Below are positions 29,541 to 37,333 of a stretch of 42,761 nucleotides of DNA, piece after piece. Made by a program: the position numbers and the translations under genes. The DNA is from Pseudoxanthomonas sp. (GTDB lineage Bacteria; Pseudomonadota; Gammaproteobacteria; Xanthomonadales; Xanthomonadaceae). Under the pieces are notes generated by a model. That model was not told where the DNA came from and made no database searches. It worked only from the letters and a program-made list of their open reading frames with translations. Position 1 is the first letter of the stretch. Each line of letters starts with the position of its first letter. The stretch covers positions 1 through 42,761 of the forward strand of contig JAGHZW010000033.1 in the NCBI GenBank assembly GCA_017745195.1, given 5' to 3'.

Positions 29541-30416
29541 ATGAAGCTGGCGATCCTCTCCCGCAACGCCTCGCTCTATTCCACGCGCCGGCTGGTCGAG
29601 GCCGCGCGGGTCCGTGGCCATAGCGTGCGCGTGCTCGATCCGCTGCGCTGCTACCTGCGCATCGCGCCCGGCGGTTTCTCCATGCGCTACAAGGGCAAGC
29701 CGGTGAGCGGCTACGACGTGGTGATCCCGCGCATCGGCACCTCGATCACCCGTTACGCGACCGCAGTGCTGCGCCAGTTCGAGCTGATGGGCAGCTACAC
29801 CCCCAATCCGTCCGACGCGATCCTGCGCTCCCGCGACAAGCTGCGCGCGCACCAGCTGCTGGCCGCGCAGGGGATTGGCCTGCCGACCACGGTGTTCGGC
29901 GACAACCCGGACGACACCGACGACCTGCTCTCGCTGCTCGGGCCGCCGCCGCACGTGGTCAAGCTCAACGAGGGCACCCAGGGCGCCGGCGTGATGCTGA
30001 CCGAGAAGGTCTCGGCTTCGCGCGCGGTGGTTGAGACCCTGCGCGGGCTGTACGCCAGCTTCGTGGTCCAGGAATTCATCGCCGAGGCCGGCGGCGCGGA
30101 CCTGCGCTGCTTCGTGGTCGGCGACCGGGTGGTCGCGGCCATGCGCCGGCAGGCGGCCGAGGGCGAGTTCCGCTCCAACCTGCACCGCGGCGGCGAAGGC
30201 TCCGCGGCCGAGGCCAGCGCCGAGGAACAGGCGGTGGCGGTAGCCTCGGCCCAGGCCCTGGGGCTGGGCGTGGCCGGCGTGGACCTGATCAGGTCAGCGC
30301 GCGGGCCGCTGGTGCTGGAGGTCAACTCCACTCCGGGCCTGGAAGGGGTGGAGGGCGCCTGCAAGGTGGACGTGGCCGGGGCGATCGTCGACTACGTGGC
30401 CCAGCGGAAAAAATGA
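29541..30416 (+). CDS. rimK: RimK-type ATP-grasp glutamate ligase (ribosomal protein S6 modification)
   Basis: RimK adds glutamates to the C-terminus of ribosomal protein S6 and can make poly-alpha-glutamate. The 291-residue product (E. coli 300) begins [21 protein letters not shown] at ATG 29541. It has [90 protein letters not shown], and the Mg-binding [17 protein letters not shown] near the C-terminus. These are the ATP-grasp features expected of RimK. Bases 29891-29945 of this gene recur, with one change, at the very start of the window. Confidence 0.95.
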   Translation: MKLAILSRNASLYSTRRLVEAARVRGHSVRVLDPLRCYLRIAPGGFSMRYKGKPVSGYDVVIPRIGTSITRYATAVLRQFELMGSYTPNPSDAILRSRDKLRAHQLLAAQGIGLPTTVFGDNPDDTDDLLSLLGPPPHVVKLNEGTQGAGVMLTEKVSASRAVVETLRGLYASFVVQEFIAEAGGADLRCFVVGDRVVAAMRRQAAEGEFRSNLHRGGEGSAAEASAEEQAVAVASAQALGLGVAGVDLIRSARGPLVLEVNSTPGLEGVEGACKVDVAGAIVDYVAQRKK

Positions 30417-30504
30417 ACGCAATCAGCAGGTTGCCAGGTCTCCCTGGGCGTGCCTGCCACTGGGGTCGCCGGTTTTAACACCCCTTTAATCGATTCGGGC
30501 TTAG

Positions 30505-30624
30505 GCTCCGTCGGACCGCAGCTCCTTCGTCAGCCGGGGTGGTCATCCTTCCCCGGCCGTCATACGGGATACGGTAATCGGGGCAATCCTTGGCCCAGGC
30601 GGTGTTTCCGGCCTGGGCCTTTTT
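30505..30624 (+). ncRNA. Candidate small RNA or structured 3' UTR between rimK and the next gene
   Basis: The 317-bp gap 30417-30733 holds no credible ORF but has two consecutive strong hairpins. GCCGGGG/CCCCGGC (30533-30539 / 30551-30557) has an 11-nt loop. A 9-bp terminator stem is followed by TTTTT. Upstream, TTAACA at 30475-30480 could be a -35 box, but no good -10 sits 16-18 bases from it, so the 5' end is a guess. The alternative is that this is simply the 3' UTR of rimK. No known RNA family was recognised. Confidence 0.4.
30592..30624 (+). terminator. Intrinsic terminator
   Basis: GGCCCAGGC (30592-30600) pairs perfectly with GCCTGGGCC (30611-30619) across a 10-nt loop and is followed directly by TTTTT (30620-30624). 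It is the most canonical Rho-independent terminator in the window. Confidence 0.8.
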
Positions 30625-30733
30625 GTATCCGGTCGCAGCCGTTTGCCCGGTCCCGGATCGGCAGGCAGAATCGGGACACGTCCCGGAACCGCGCGACGCG
30701 GCTTCCTTCCCTACCTTCACCAGCGAGGTCTCG

Positions 30734-31222
30734 ATGTACAAGCTGCTCATGCTTTCCGTCCTTGCCATGGCGCCGCTGGCGGCCAGTGCCAACATCCCGT
30801 CGGAAGGCAACGCCCTTTCGCTGGAGAAGGGCCCGGGCCTCAGCGGTTCGTTCGAGGCGCAGCGCGACGCGATCGTGTCCGCGCTGGGCGATGGCAAGAC
30901 CTACAGCGAGATTTCTCCGAACGACCGCCAGCGCGTGACCGCTTCACTGAACCGCATCTCCAGCCTTCTCGGTGACGCGGGCAGTGTCGAGCAGCTGCCG
31001 GAGACGACCAGGATCGAGGTGTTCAACGAACAGGAACTGGTCAACACGGTGCTGACCCAGGCCCGTGAGGACAGCCGCCTGGTCTGCACCCGCGAGAAGA
31101 AGGTCGGCTCGCATCGCGCGACCAACAACTGCATGACCGTGGCCCAGCGCCAGCGCGCCCGCGAGCAGAGCCAGGACGCCCTCCTGAACAACTCCGGCTA
31201 CAAGATGCCGCTGGCCCGCTGA
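30734..31222 (+). CDS. Small exported protein of unknown function
   Basis: A 162-residue protein starting at ATG 30734 with a signal peptide (MYKLLMLSVLAMAPLAASA). The mature part is hydrophilic and helix-rich. Near the C-terminus it has a two-cysteine signature, LVCTREKKVGSHRATNNCMT. The C-X-R-X4-GS-X6-C spacing resembles small periplasmic proteins I have seen in Xanthomonadaceae, but I cannot name a family. The stop is seven bases before the GTG start of the response regulator, so the three genes are probably co-transcribed. A link to two-component sensing is possible by position only. Confidence 0.7.
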   Translation: MYKLLMLSVLAMAPLAASANIPSEGNALSLEKGPGLSGSFEAQRDAIVSALGDGKTYSEISPNDRQRVTASLNRISSLLGDAGSVEQLPETTRIEVFNEQELVNTVLTQAREDSRLVCTREKKVGSHRATNNCMTVAQRQRAREQSQDALLNNSGYKMPLAR

Positions 31223-31229
31223 GGTAGTC

Positions 31230-31913
31230 GTGCGCATCCTCGTCATCGAAGACAACAGCGATATCGCGGCCAACCTCGGCGACTACCTCGAGGACCGTGG
31301 CCATACCGTGGATTTCGCCGCCGACGGCGTGACCGGGCTGCACCTGGCCGTGGTCCACGACTTCGATGCGATCGTGCTCGACCTGAACCTGCCGGGCATG
31401 GACGGCATCGAGGTCTGCCGCAAGCTGCGCAACGAAGCGCGCAAGCAGACCCCGGTGCTGATGCTCACCGCGCGCGACAGCCTCGAGAACAAGCTGGCCG
31501 GCTTCGACTCCGGCGCCGACGACTACCTGATCAAGCCGTTCGCGCTGCAGGAGGTCGAGGTCCGGCTCAACGCGCTGTCGCGCCGCGGCAAGGGCGTGCA
31601 GACGCGGGTGCTCAATACCGGCGACCTGGAATACAACCTCGACACCCTCGAGGTCCGGCGCGAAGGGCGGCTGCTGCAGCTCAACCCGACCGCGCTGAAG
31701 ATCCTGCAGGCGCTGATGGAGGCTTCGCCGGCGGTGGTCACCCGCCAGGAGCTTGAGACCCGGGTATGGGGCGAGGAATTGCCGGATTCCGATTCCCTGC
31801 GCGTGCATATCCACGGCCTGCGTGCGGTGGTGGACAAGCCGTTCCCCGTTCCCTACATCCAGACCCGGCACGGGATCGGCTACCGCATAGCGGCCCCTGA
31901 CGTTGGCAACTGA
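31230..31913 (+). CDS. OmpR-family response regulator, ColR-like
   Basis: A 227-residue regulator starting at GTG 31230 (MRILVIEDNSDIAANLGDYL). The receiver domain has the phospho-acceptor Asp51 (VLDLNLPGMDG), Thr80 (LTAR) and Lys102 (YLIKPF). An OmpR/PhoB winged helix follows (GDLEYNLDTLEVRREGRLLQLNPTALKILQALM; PDSDSLRVHIHGLRAVVDKPF; TRHGIGYRI). Segments such as GLHLA and the PDSDSLR...VVDKPF block closely resemble ColR of Pseudomonas and the ColR/VgrR regulators of Xanthomonas, which act in metal tolerance and membrane homeostasis. The stop overlaps the histidine kinase start by 11 bases. Confidence 0.88.
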   Translation: MRILVIEDNSDIAANLGDYLEDRGHTVDFAADGVTGLHLAVVHDFDAIVLDLNLPGMDGIEVCRKLRNEARKQTPVLMLTARDSLENKLAGFDSGADDYLIKPFALQEVEVRLNALSRRGKGVQTRVLNTGDLEYNLDTLEVRREGRLLQLNPTALKILQALMEASPAVVTRQELETRVWGEELPDSDSLRVHIHGLRAVVDKPFPVPYIQTRHGIGYRIAAPDVGN

Positions 31914-33297
31914 CGGCGCTGCGCCGGTCGCGCGCCGCCCGCGGCGGTTCCGCCGCCGGCTGCGCACCCGCATCATCCTTTCGTTCCTGCTGCTGGGCAC
32001 CGGGCTGACGGTGCTGTTCGCGTTCCTCACCGACTACTCGCGCCAGCGCGTGGAGAACCAGCTGGTCGAGGAGGTGATGAACACCAACATCGACGAGTTC
32101 GCGCGCCGCTTCTACGTCGATCCCAGCCGCAACCCCGACATACCCGTGCAGCAGATGTACGGACGGGTGGTACGGCGCGCCGATTTCGAACAGCTGCGGC
32201 TGGATGAGCCGGACTGGTACGAACTGCCCGACGGCATCCACAACATCACCGGCCGCGATCCCACCGGGCAGCGGTTCGCGTACAAGCTGGCGGTGCGCAA
32301 GACGCCCGACGAGTGGTTCTTCCTCGCCTACGACATGACCCAGACGCTGCGCGGGGAGTCCGAGCTCAAGCGCGCGCTGTACCTGTCGATCCTGCTGTTC
32401 AGCGGCCTGTCGCTGGTGATCGGCTGGTGGTCGGCCTCGCGGGTGATGCAGCCGGTGACCGAGCTGGCCGGGCGCCTGCGCGCCTATCGCGGCAGCAGCC
32501 ATCCGCGGCGGCTGGCCACGCATTTCCCCGAGGACGAGGTCGGCCAGCTCGCCGAGGCGCTGGACGACTATGCGTTGCGGCTGACCGAGGTCGTCCAGCG
32601 CGACCGCGAATTCAACGCCGACGTCAGTCACGAGCTGCGCACGCCGCTGGCGGTGATCAAGGGCGCGGTCGAACTGCTGCTGTCGCGCCCGGACCTGGAC
32701 GAACGCACGCGCGCGCGCATCCAGCGCATCCAGCGCGCCGAACAACAGTGCAGCGACCTGATCGGCTCGTTGCTGCTGCTGTCGCGCAACGAGCGCGGCC
32801 AGGGCCACAGCGACGTGGCCCGGGTCGCCGAGCAGCTGCTCGACTCGCATCGCGCCCAGCTGGGCGGCAAGCCGCTGGAACTGCGCCTTGAGGGCGCGCC
32901 GGGGCTGGTGATCGAAGCGCCGGAGGCGGCGCTGTCGGTGGCGCTGGGCAACCTGATCGGCAACGCGGTGAAGTACACGCCGCAGGGCGAGGTGGTGGTG
33001 CAGCTGCTGGCCGATGGCGTGCAGGTGCTGGATACCGGCCCGGGCCTGAGCGAGGAGGATGCCGCGCGCCTGTTCCAGCGCGGTTACCGCGGCACCTATG
33101 CCGGGCATTCGCAGGGCGCGGGCATCGGCCTGTCCATCGTCGGCCGCCTGTGCGACCTGTACGGCTGGGACGTGAGCGTGCGCCCGCGCTCGGACGGCGA
33201 GCGCGGCGTGGTCGCGATGCTGTCGTTCGGCGGCGGCGTGCCCGATGCGCCTGCCACCGCGGCCGCGGCCGGCACCCAGGCCGGCGCCGCCGGCTGA
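31903..33297 (+). CDS. Sensor histidine kinase, ColS-like
   Basis: A 464-residue inner-membrane sensor kinase that should phosphorylate the upstream regulator. The apparent start is TTG 31903, 11 bases inside the regulator gene; no ATG or GTG fits better without losing TM1. TM1 is about residues 24-43, a periplasmic loop about 44-158, and TM2 about 159-177. HAMP, the DHp helix with phospho-acceptor His243 (VSHELRTPLAVIKG), and an ATPase domain with NLIGNAVKYTP, LDTGPGLS and GAGIGLSIV follow. The periplasmic loop is rich in acidic and aromatic residues but contains no strict ExxE, the iron-binding motif described for the Xanthomonas relative VgrS. The C-terminal tail is Ala/Gly-rich. Confidence 0.88.
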   Translation: MATDGAAPVARRPRRFRRRLRTRIILSFLLLGTGLTVLFAFLTDYSRQRVENQLVEEVMNTNIDEFARRFYVDPSRNPDIPVQQMYGRVVRRADFEQLRLDEPDWYELPDGIHNITGRDPTGQRFAYKLAVRKTPDEWFFLAYDMTQTLRGESELKRALYLSILLFSGLSLVIGWWSASRVMQPVTELAGRLRAYRGSSHPRRLATHFPEDEVGQLAEALDDYALRLTEVVQRDREFNADVSHELRTPLAVIKGAVELLLSRPDLDERTRARIQRIQRAEQQCSDLIGSLLLLSRNERGQGHSDVARVAEQLLDSHRAQLGGKPLELRLEGAPGLVIEAPEAALSVALGNLIGNAVKYTPQGEVVVQLLADGVQVLDTGPGLSEEDAARLFQRGYRGTYAGHSQGAGIGLSIVGRLCDLYGWDVSVRPRSDGERGVVAMLSFGGGVPDAPATAAAAGTQAGAAG

Positions 33298-33304
33298 GTG
33301 GCCT

Positions 33305-33329
33305 GGGCACCCGCGCAGCGCGGGTGCCC
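33305..33329. terminator. Convergent hairpin between the kinase gene and ilvE
   Basis: A perfect 11-bp inverted repeat GGGCACCCGCG/CGCGGGTGCCC with a 3-nt loop sits between the convergent kinase and ilvE genes, about 10 bases from each stop. There is no T-run on either side, but the placement suggests a shared bidirectional terminator. Confidence 0.55.
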
Positions 33330-33339
33330 GAAGCCGGCT

Positions 33340-34251
33340 TCAGATGTATTCCAGCCAGCCGCGCGTGTCGGCGGTGCTGCCATCGAACAGGCCGAAGAAC
33401 AGCTGCTGCAGCCTGCGCGTCACCGGACCCGGCGTTCCGTCGCCGACCGGCTTGCCGTCGACCGAACGCAGCGGGGTGATCTCGGCGGCGGTGCCGCACA
33501 TCAGCAGTTCGTCGCACAGGTACAGGTACTCGCGCGGGATGTCGCGCTCGACCACCTCGATCCCGGCGTCGCGCGCCAGCTTCACGATCGAGTCGCGGGT
33601 GATGCCGGTGAGGATCGAGGCGCTGGCCGGGGTGGTGTGCAGCGCGCCGTCGAATACCAGGAACAGGTTCTCGCCGGCGCCTTCGCTCAGCAGGCCGGTC
33701 GAGGCCAGGGCGATGCCTTCGCCGTAGCCGTGGCGCCGCGCCTCGCGGGTGACCAGTTGCCCCGACAGGTAGTTGCCGCCGGCCTTGGCCCCCGCCGGCA
33801 CGGTGTTGGGGGCGAAGCGCTGCCAGCTCGACACGCAGGCGTCGATGCCCTGTTCCAGCGCTTCGGCACCGAGATAGCGGCCGAAATCCAGCGCGGCCAC
33901 CGCCACGTCGATCGGCGTATCGGCGGCGATGCCGACGCTGCCGACGCCGCGGAAGGCGACCGGACGCAGGTACGCGGCGCGCAGGCCATTGGCCTTGACG
34001 ATGTCGCGGCACGCGGCGTTGATCTGCTCCAGCGTGTAGGGGATGGCGATATCGTAGATCTTGGCCGAGTTGAACAGGCGGCGGCTATGGTCGGTCAGGC
34101 GGAAGATCGCCGGGCCGTTCGGCGTGTCGTAGGCGCGGATGCCCTCGAACACCGAGGAGCCGTAGTGGATCGCATGCGCCATCACGTGGGTGGTGGCTTC
34201 GGCCCACGGCTTGATCGTGCCGTTGTGCCAGATCTTCTCGGGGAACTGCAT
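33340..34251 (-). CDS. ilvE: Branched-chain-amino-acid aminotransferase IlvE
   Basis: IlvE is the PLP transaminase that catalyses the last step of leucine, isoleucine and valine synthesis. The start is ATG 34251 (MQFPEKIWHNGTIKPWAEATTHVMAHAIHYGSS), giving 303 residues. Visible are SSVFEGIRAYDT, YLRPVAFRG, the PLP lysine in GAKAGGNYL (Lys156), LASTGLLSEGAGENLFLVFDG, GITRDSIVKLA and LCDELLMCGTAAEITPLRSVDG. These are fold-type IV features of the IlvE group rather than D-amino-acid transaminases. The open frame upstream crosses the next gene and is not used. Confidence 0.95.
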   Translation of the reverse strand: MQFPEKIWHNGTIKPWAEATTHVMAHAIHYGSSVFEGIRAYDTPNGPAIFRLTDHSRRLFNSAKIYDIAIPYTLEQINAACRDIVKANGLRAAYLRPVAFRGVGSVGIAADTPIDVAVAALDFGRYLGAEALEQGIDACVSSWQRFAPNTVPAGAKAGGNYLSGQLVTREARRHGYGEGIALASTGLLSEGAGENLFLVFDGALHTTPASASILTGITRDSIVKLARDAGIEVVERDIPREYLYLCDELLMCGTAAEITPLRSVDGKPVGDGTPGPVTRRLQQLFFGLFDGSTADTRGWLEYI

Positions 34252-34309
34252 CGGCCTGCTCCGCGGTGGGGAAGGGCCATTCTGCCGCAAGCGACGATGG
34301 CGGGCCGGT

Positions 34310-34999
34310 CTACAACGTGATCCAGAAGCAGCCGTAGGTGCGACGCAGGCCGAAGACGGTGCGCACCGGCGTGGCGCTGCCGGAGAGGGTCTGTTCGACC
34401 CGCAGGGCGACCGGGTGCGTCCGCACCGGCGCAGGTGGCAGGGGCGGCGGCGCAGGCAGGGTGCTGGTGTCCACGGTGGGTTCGGGCGGCTGCATGCCCG
34501 GCCAGCTGGACATCCAGGCCGTCCGGTCCGCGGGCGGCTCGGAGGCGCGGTTCGGTGCAGGCGCAGCGGCCTGCGTCGGCGCAGGCGCGGGCGGGGCGGC
34601 GTCCGTGGCGTATCCGGGATATACCGGTGCGATGTCGACCAGCGGACGCCCGACCATCGCCTCGAGCCGGTCGAGCACGCGCGAGGCGGCCTTGCCGGAC
34701 ACGCCGCTCCAGTCGTAGATGCCGGCCAGGCGGTTGGCGTCACCGGCCCGGATCGCCGCGCCGACCTCGCCGACCAGCTGGCTGAGCACGCGCGGGCACA
34801 TGCCGCGGAACACGTGTGCGCCCTCGGCCGTCCCCGGCGGCGGCAGGCGATCGACCGCGCCGATGTCGTCGCAACGCCGGTCCGTGTACACCGCCCGGCC
34901 GTCCGCGCCCACGCAGCGTTGCACGGCCTGCGCGTGCGCGGCAGCAGGCAAGGCCATGGCCAGGCAGGCGGCGGACAGCAGTTGCGCGGCGGGATGCAT
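34310..34999 (-). CDS. Exported DUF4124-like protein with proline-rich region
   Basis: A 229-residue exported protein of unknown function. The signal peptide is MHPAAQLLSAACLAMALPAAAHA. The mature start QAVQRCVGADGRAVYTDRRC resembles the short DUF4124 domain. A helical segment (VLSQLVGEVGAAIRAGDANRLAGIYDWSG) is followed by an Ala/Pro-rich stretch of about 70 residues (APPAPAPTQAAAPAPNRAS... LPAPPPLPPAPVRTHP). The end is compact and beta-like (VALRVEQTLSGSATPVRTVFGLRRTYGCFWITL). It lies between ilvE and metF on the same strand. Confidence 0.75.
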   Translation of the reverse strand: MHPAAQLLSAACLAMALPAAAHAQAVQRCVGADGRAVYTDRRCDDIGAVDRLPPPGTAEGAHVFRGMCPRVLSQLVGEVGAAIRAGDANRLAGIYDWSGVSGKAASRVLDRLEAMVGRPLVDIAPVYPGYATDAAPPAPAPTQAAAPAPNRASEPPADRTAWMSSWPGMQPPEPTVDTSTLPAPPPLPPAPVRTHPVALRVEQTLSGSATPVRTVFGLRRTYGCFWITL

Positions 35000-35044
35000 G
35001 CGCCGCAGCCTAGCCGGGGAGCCAGGTGGCGGAAAGCACCGCCG

Positions 35045-35866
35045 TCACAGTCGCTGCAGCACCGCTTCGGTGGGCCTGGACAGGTTCAGCGTGTAGAAGT
35101 GCAGCGCCGGCGCGCCACCGGCGACGAGGCGCTTGCACAGGTCGGCGACCACGTCGGCGCCGAAGTCGCGGACCGCGTTGGCGTCGTCGCCGAAGGCCTG
35201 CATGCGCTTGCCGATCCAGCGCGGGATCTCCGCGCCGCAGGCTTCGGAAAAGCGGCGCAGCTGGGTGAAGTTGGAGATCGGCATGATCCCGGGGATGATC
35301 GGGATGTCGACGCCGAGCCGGCGCACGTCGTCGACGAAACGGAAGTAGGCGTCGGCGTTGTAGAAGTACTGGGTGATCGCCGCATCGGCGCCGGCGTCGA
35401 CCTTGGCCTTGAAATGGCGCAGGTCGGCCAGCGCGTCCTCCGCCTGCGGATGGGTTTCCGGATAGGCGGCGACCTCGATCCGGAACAGGTCGCCGTGCTC
35501 GGCGCGGATCAGCTCGACCAGTTCGGAGGCGTAGCGCAGGTCGCCGGCATGGCCCATGCCCGAGGGCAGGTCGCCGCGCAGGGCGACGATCCGGCGGCAG
35601 CCGATCGCGCGGTAGAGCTTGAGCAGCTCGCGGATCTCCTCGCGGTTGCCGCCGACGCAGGACAGGTGCGGCGCTGCCTCGAAGCCGTGGTGCTGGTTGA
35701 GGTGGCGCACGGTCTCGGAGGTGTAGCTCAGGGTCGAGCCGCCGGCGCCGAAGGTGCAGGACACGTATTCGGGCGCGTGCTCGCGCAGTTTCGCCGCGGC
35801 GCGGTCCAGCTGGGTGCGCTGTTCGTCGGTCTTGGGCGGGTAGAACTCGAAGCTGATCTTGGTCAT
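35045..35866 (-). CDS. metF: 5,10-methylenetetrahydrofolate reductase MetF
   Basis: MetF is an FAD enzyme reducing methylene-THF to methyl-THF, the methyl donor for methionine synthesis. The 273-residue product starts MTKISFEFYPPKTDEQ with the conserved EFYPPK. It has YVSCTFGAGGSTLSYTSETV, PHLSCVGGNREEI, IVALRGDLPSG, VAAYPETHPQ, ITQYFYNADAYFRFVDDVRRLGVDIPIIPGIMPISNFTQLRRFSEACGAEIP and LHFYTLNLSRPT. It works upstream of the ahcY-encoded methyl cycle step found 4.2 kb away. Confidence 0.96.
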   Translation of the reverse strand: MTKISFEFYPPKTDEQRTQLDRAAAKLREHAPEYVSCTFGAGGSTLSYTSETVRHLNQHHGFEAAPHLSCVGGNREEIRELLKLYRAIGCRRIVALRGDLPSGMGHAGDLRYASELVELIRAEHGDLFRIEVAAYPETHPQAEDALADLRHFKAKVDAGADAAITQYFYNADAYFRFVDDVRRLGVDIPIIPGIMPISNFTQLRRFSEACGAEIPRWIGKRMQAFGDDANAVRDFGADVVADLCKRLVAGGAPALHFYTLNLSRPTEAVLQRL

Positions 35867-35896
35867 CGCGGCGGCGGATCCGGCAGGGCGCGCCAG

Positions 35897-35926
35897 ATAA
35901 TATCTCTTTATCGCGATGAATGTGAA
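35897..35926 (-). promoter_or_regulatory. metF promoter with a palindromic operator between -35 and -10
   Basis: On the minus strand a -35 TTCACA (35926-35921) and a -10 TATTAT (35902-35897) are separated by 18 bp, about 31 bases before the metF ATG. The spacer contains the perfect palindrome ATCGCGAT (35910-35917), extended to TTTATCGCGATGAA (35907-35920) with one mismatched pair. An operator inside the promoter suggests repression. An ArsR-type SAH-responsive repressor (SahR) is a candidate from memory of methionine regulons. Confidence 0.55.
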
Positions 35927-35954
35927 TATAGGCCCGGGCGAAACCGTCCGTGGC

Positions 35955-36947
35955 TCAGTGCGGCCGCACCACCTCGACGGTCACGTGCACGATCTCCTCG
36001 TGGACCGACAGCGCCCGGCGGAAATGGGCCGCGTCCACGTCCGCGGCGGTCACCACCTCGACCACGCAGGCGTACTTGCCGCGGCCGACCTGCCAGACGT
36101 GCAGGTCGCTGATCCGCGCCGGCACGTCGCCCTGCTCGATGGCCTCGCGGATTTCGGCCACCACCGGCGCATCCATCTGCGCGTCGAGCAGGATCCGTCC
36201 CGAGGCGCGGAGCAGGCCCCAGGCCCAGATCGAGACCAGGGTCGCGCCGACCAGGCCCATCACCGGGTCCAGCCACGACGCGCCCAGGAGCATGCCGCCG
36301 AGCAGGGCGATGATCGCCAGCACCGAGGTCGCTGCATCGGCGATGACGTGCAGGTAGGCCGAACGCAGGTTGAGGTCGTGGCCGTGGTGGTGGCCGTGTG
36401 CGTGGCCATGATGGTGGTCGTGGTGGTGTGCGTCATCGTGGCCATGGTGATGGTCGTGACCGTGGCCGTGGCCATGCGCGTCATGCGAGTGCTGGTCGCG
36501 CAGCCACCAGGCGCAGAGCAGGTTCACCGCCAGGCCGACCACGGCGATGGCGATCGCCTGTTCGTAGTGGATCGGCGTCGGCGCCAGCAGCCGTGCCACC
36601 GACTGCACCGCCATCAGCGCCGCCACGCCCAGCAGCAGGATCGCGCTGGTGTAGCCGCCGAGGATCTCGATCTTCCAGGTGCCGAAGGCGAAGCGGCCGT
36701 CGCCGGCATAGCGCCGCGCGCAGGCATAGGCGAACGCCGACAGTCCCAGCGCCAGCGCGTGCGAGCTCATGTGCCAGCCGTCGGCCAGCACCGCCATCGA
36801 GTTGAACCACCAGCCGCCGCTGATCTCGACCACCATCATCGCCAGGGTCAACCACATCGCGCGGCGGGTGTTGCGCTCGGCGCCGGCATTGCCGGCATCG
36901 AAGGCGTGGGAATGGCGGCGGGTGGCGGCGATCGCGTCGAGGTCCAT
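35955..36947 (-). CDS. dmeF: Cation diffusion facilitator, DmeF-like Co/Ni efflux transporter
   Basis: A 330-residue CDF-family inner-membrane exporter, starting at ATG 36947 (MDLDAIAATRRHSHAFDAGNAGAERNTRR). Six membrane helices are expected. Metal-site residues include MAVLADGWHMSSHALAL (Asp and two His in TM2) and LHVIADAATSVLA (His and Asp in TM5). Between TM4 and TM5, about residues 150-190, is a very His-rich loop of repeated HGH/HDHHHGHD. The cytoplasmic C-terminal domain ends HEEIVHVTVEVV. The N-terminal SHAFDAGNAGAERNTRRAM region and the divergent RcnR-type regulator match DmeF systems, which export cobalt and nickel. Confidence 0.9.
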   Translation of the reverse strand: MDLDAIAATRRHSHAFDAGNAGAERNTRRAMWLTLAMMVVEISGGWWFNSMAVLADGWHMSSHALALGLSAFAYACARRYAGDGRFAFGTWKIEILGGYTSAILLLGVAALMAVQSVARLLAPTPIHYEQAIAIAVVGLAVNLLCAWWLRDQHSHDAHGHGHGHDHHHGHDDAHHHDHHHGHAHGHHHGHDLNLRSAYLHVIADAATSVLAIIALLGGMLLGASWLDPVMGLVGATLVSIWAWGLLRASGRILLDAQMDAPVVAEIREAIEQGDVPARISDLHVWQVGRGKYACVVEVVTAADVDAAHFRRALSVHEEIVHVTVEVVRPH

Positions 36948-36969
36948 GGCGGCGGGGCAGGTGGCTTGG

Positions 36970-36986
36970 ATACCCCCATAGGGTAT
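36970..36986. promoter_or_regulatory. Shared operator for the RcnR/DmeR-type regulator
   Basis: The 17-bp palindrome ATACCCCCATAGGGTAT (ATACCC/GGGTAT, 5-bp centre) lies midway between the divergent dmeF and regulator starts. A C/G tract flanked by ATA/TAT is the form of site known for RcnR and DmeR. TATAAG at 36984-36989 overlaps its edge and could be the regulator's -10. Metal-free repressor here would shut off both genes. Confidence 0.75.
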
Positions 36987-36999
36987 AAGCTCCGACCTC

Positions 37000-37272
37000 A
37001 TGGCGCACGTCATCCGCGACAGGAAAAAGCTGCTGGCCCGGGTCCGCCGCGTCGGCGGGCAGGTGGCCGCGCTGGAAAAGGCGCTGCAGGACGGCGCCGA
37101 CTGCGCCGACCTTCTGGTCCAGATCGCCGCGGCCAAGGGCGCCATGCACGGGCTGATGATGGAGGTGCTGGCCGGGCACCTCGCCGAGCACGTGGTCGCC
37201 GAGGACGACGCGGCCGACCGCGCGCGCGAAGCGGAGGTCGTGCTGGCGCTGATGCGCAGCCTCGGCCGCTAG
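37000..37272 (+). CDS. dmeR: RcnR/FrmR-family metal-sensing repressor (DmeR-like)
   Basis: A 90-residue all-helical repressor. It starts MAHVIRDRKKLLARVRRVGGQVAALEKAL and has all four RcnR nickel/cobalt ligands at the E. coli positions: His3, Cys35, His60 and His64 (GHLAEHVV). FrmR and CsoR relatives differ at these positions, so the sensed metal is most likely Co or Ni. It is divergent from the DmeF-like exporter, 52 bp apart, with a palindromic operator between. The predicted regulation is derepression of both genes on metal binding. Confidence 0.92.
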   Translation: MAHVIRDRKKLLARVRRVGGQVAALEKALQDGADCADLLVQIAAAKGAMHGLMMEVLAGHLAEHVVAEDDAADRAREAEVVLALMRSLGR

Positions 37273-37333
37273 GAGCCTGCGCCCCACCGCTAGACTGGCG
37301 CGTCTCTCCGTTGCACGCGCACGCCACCGCCGC

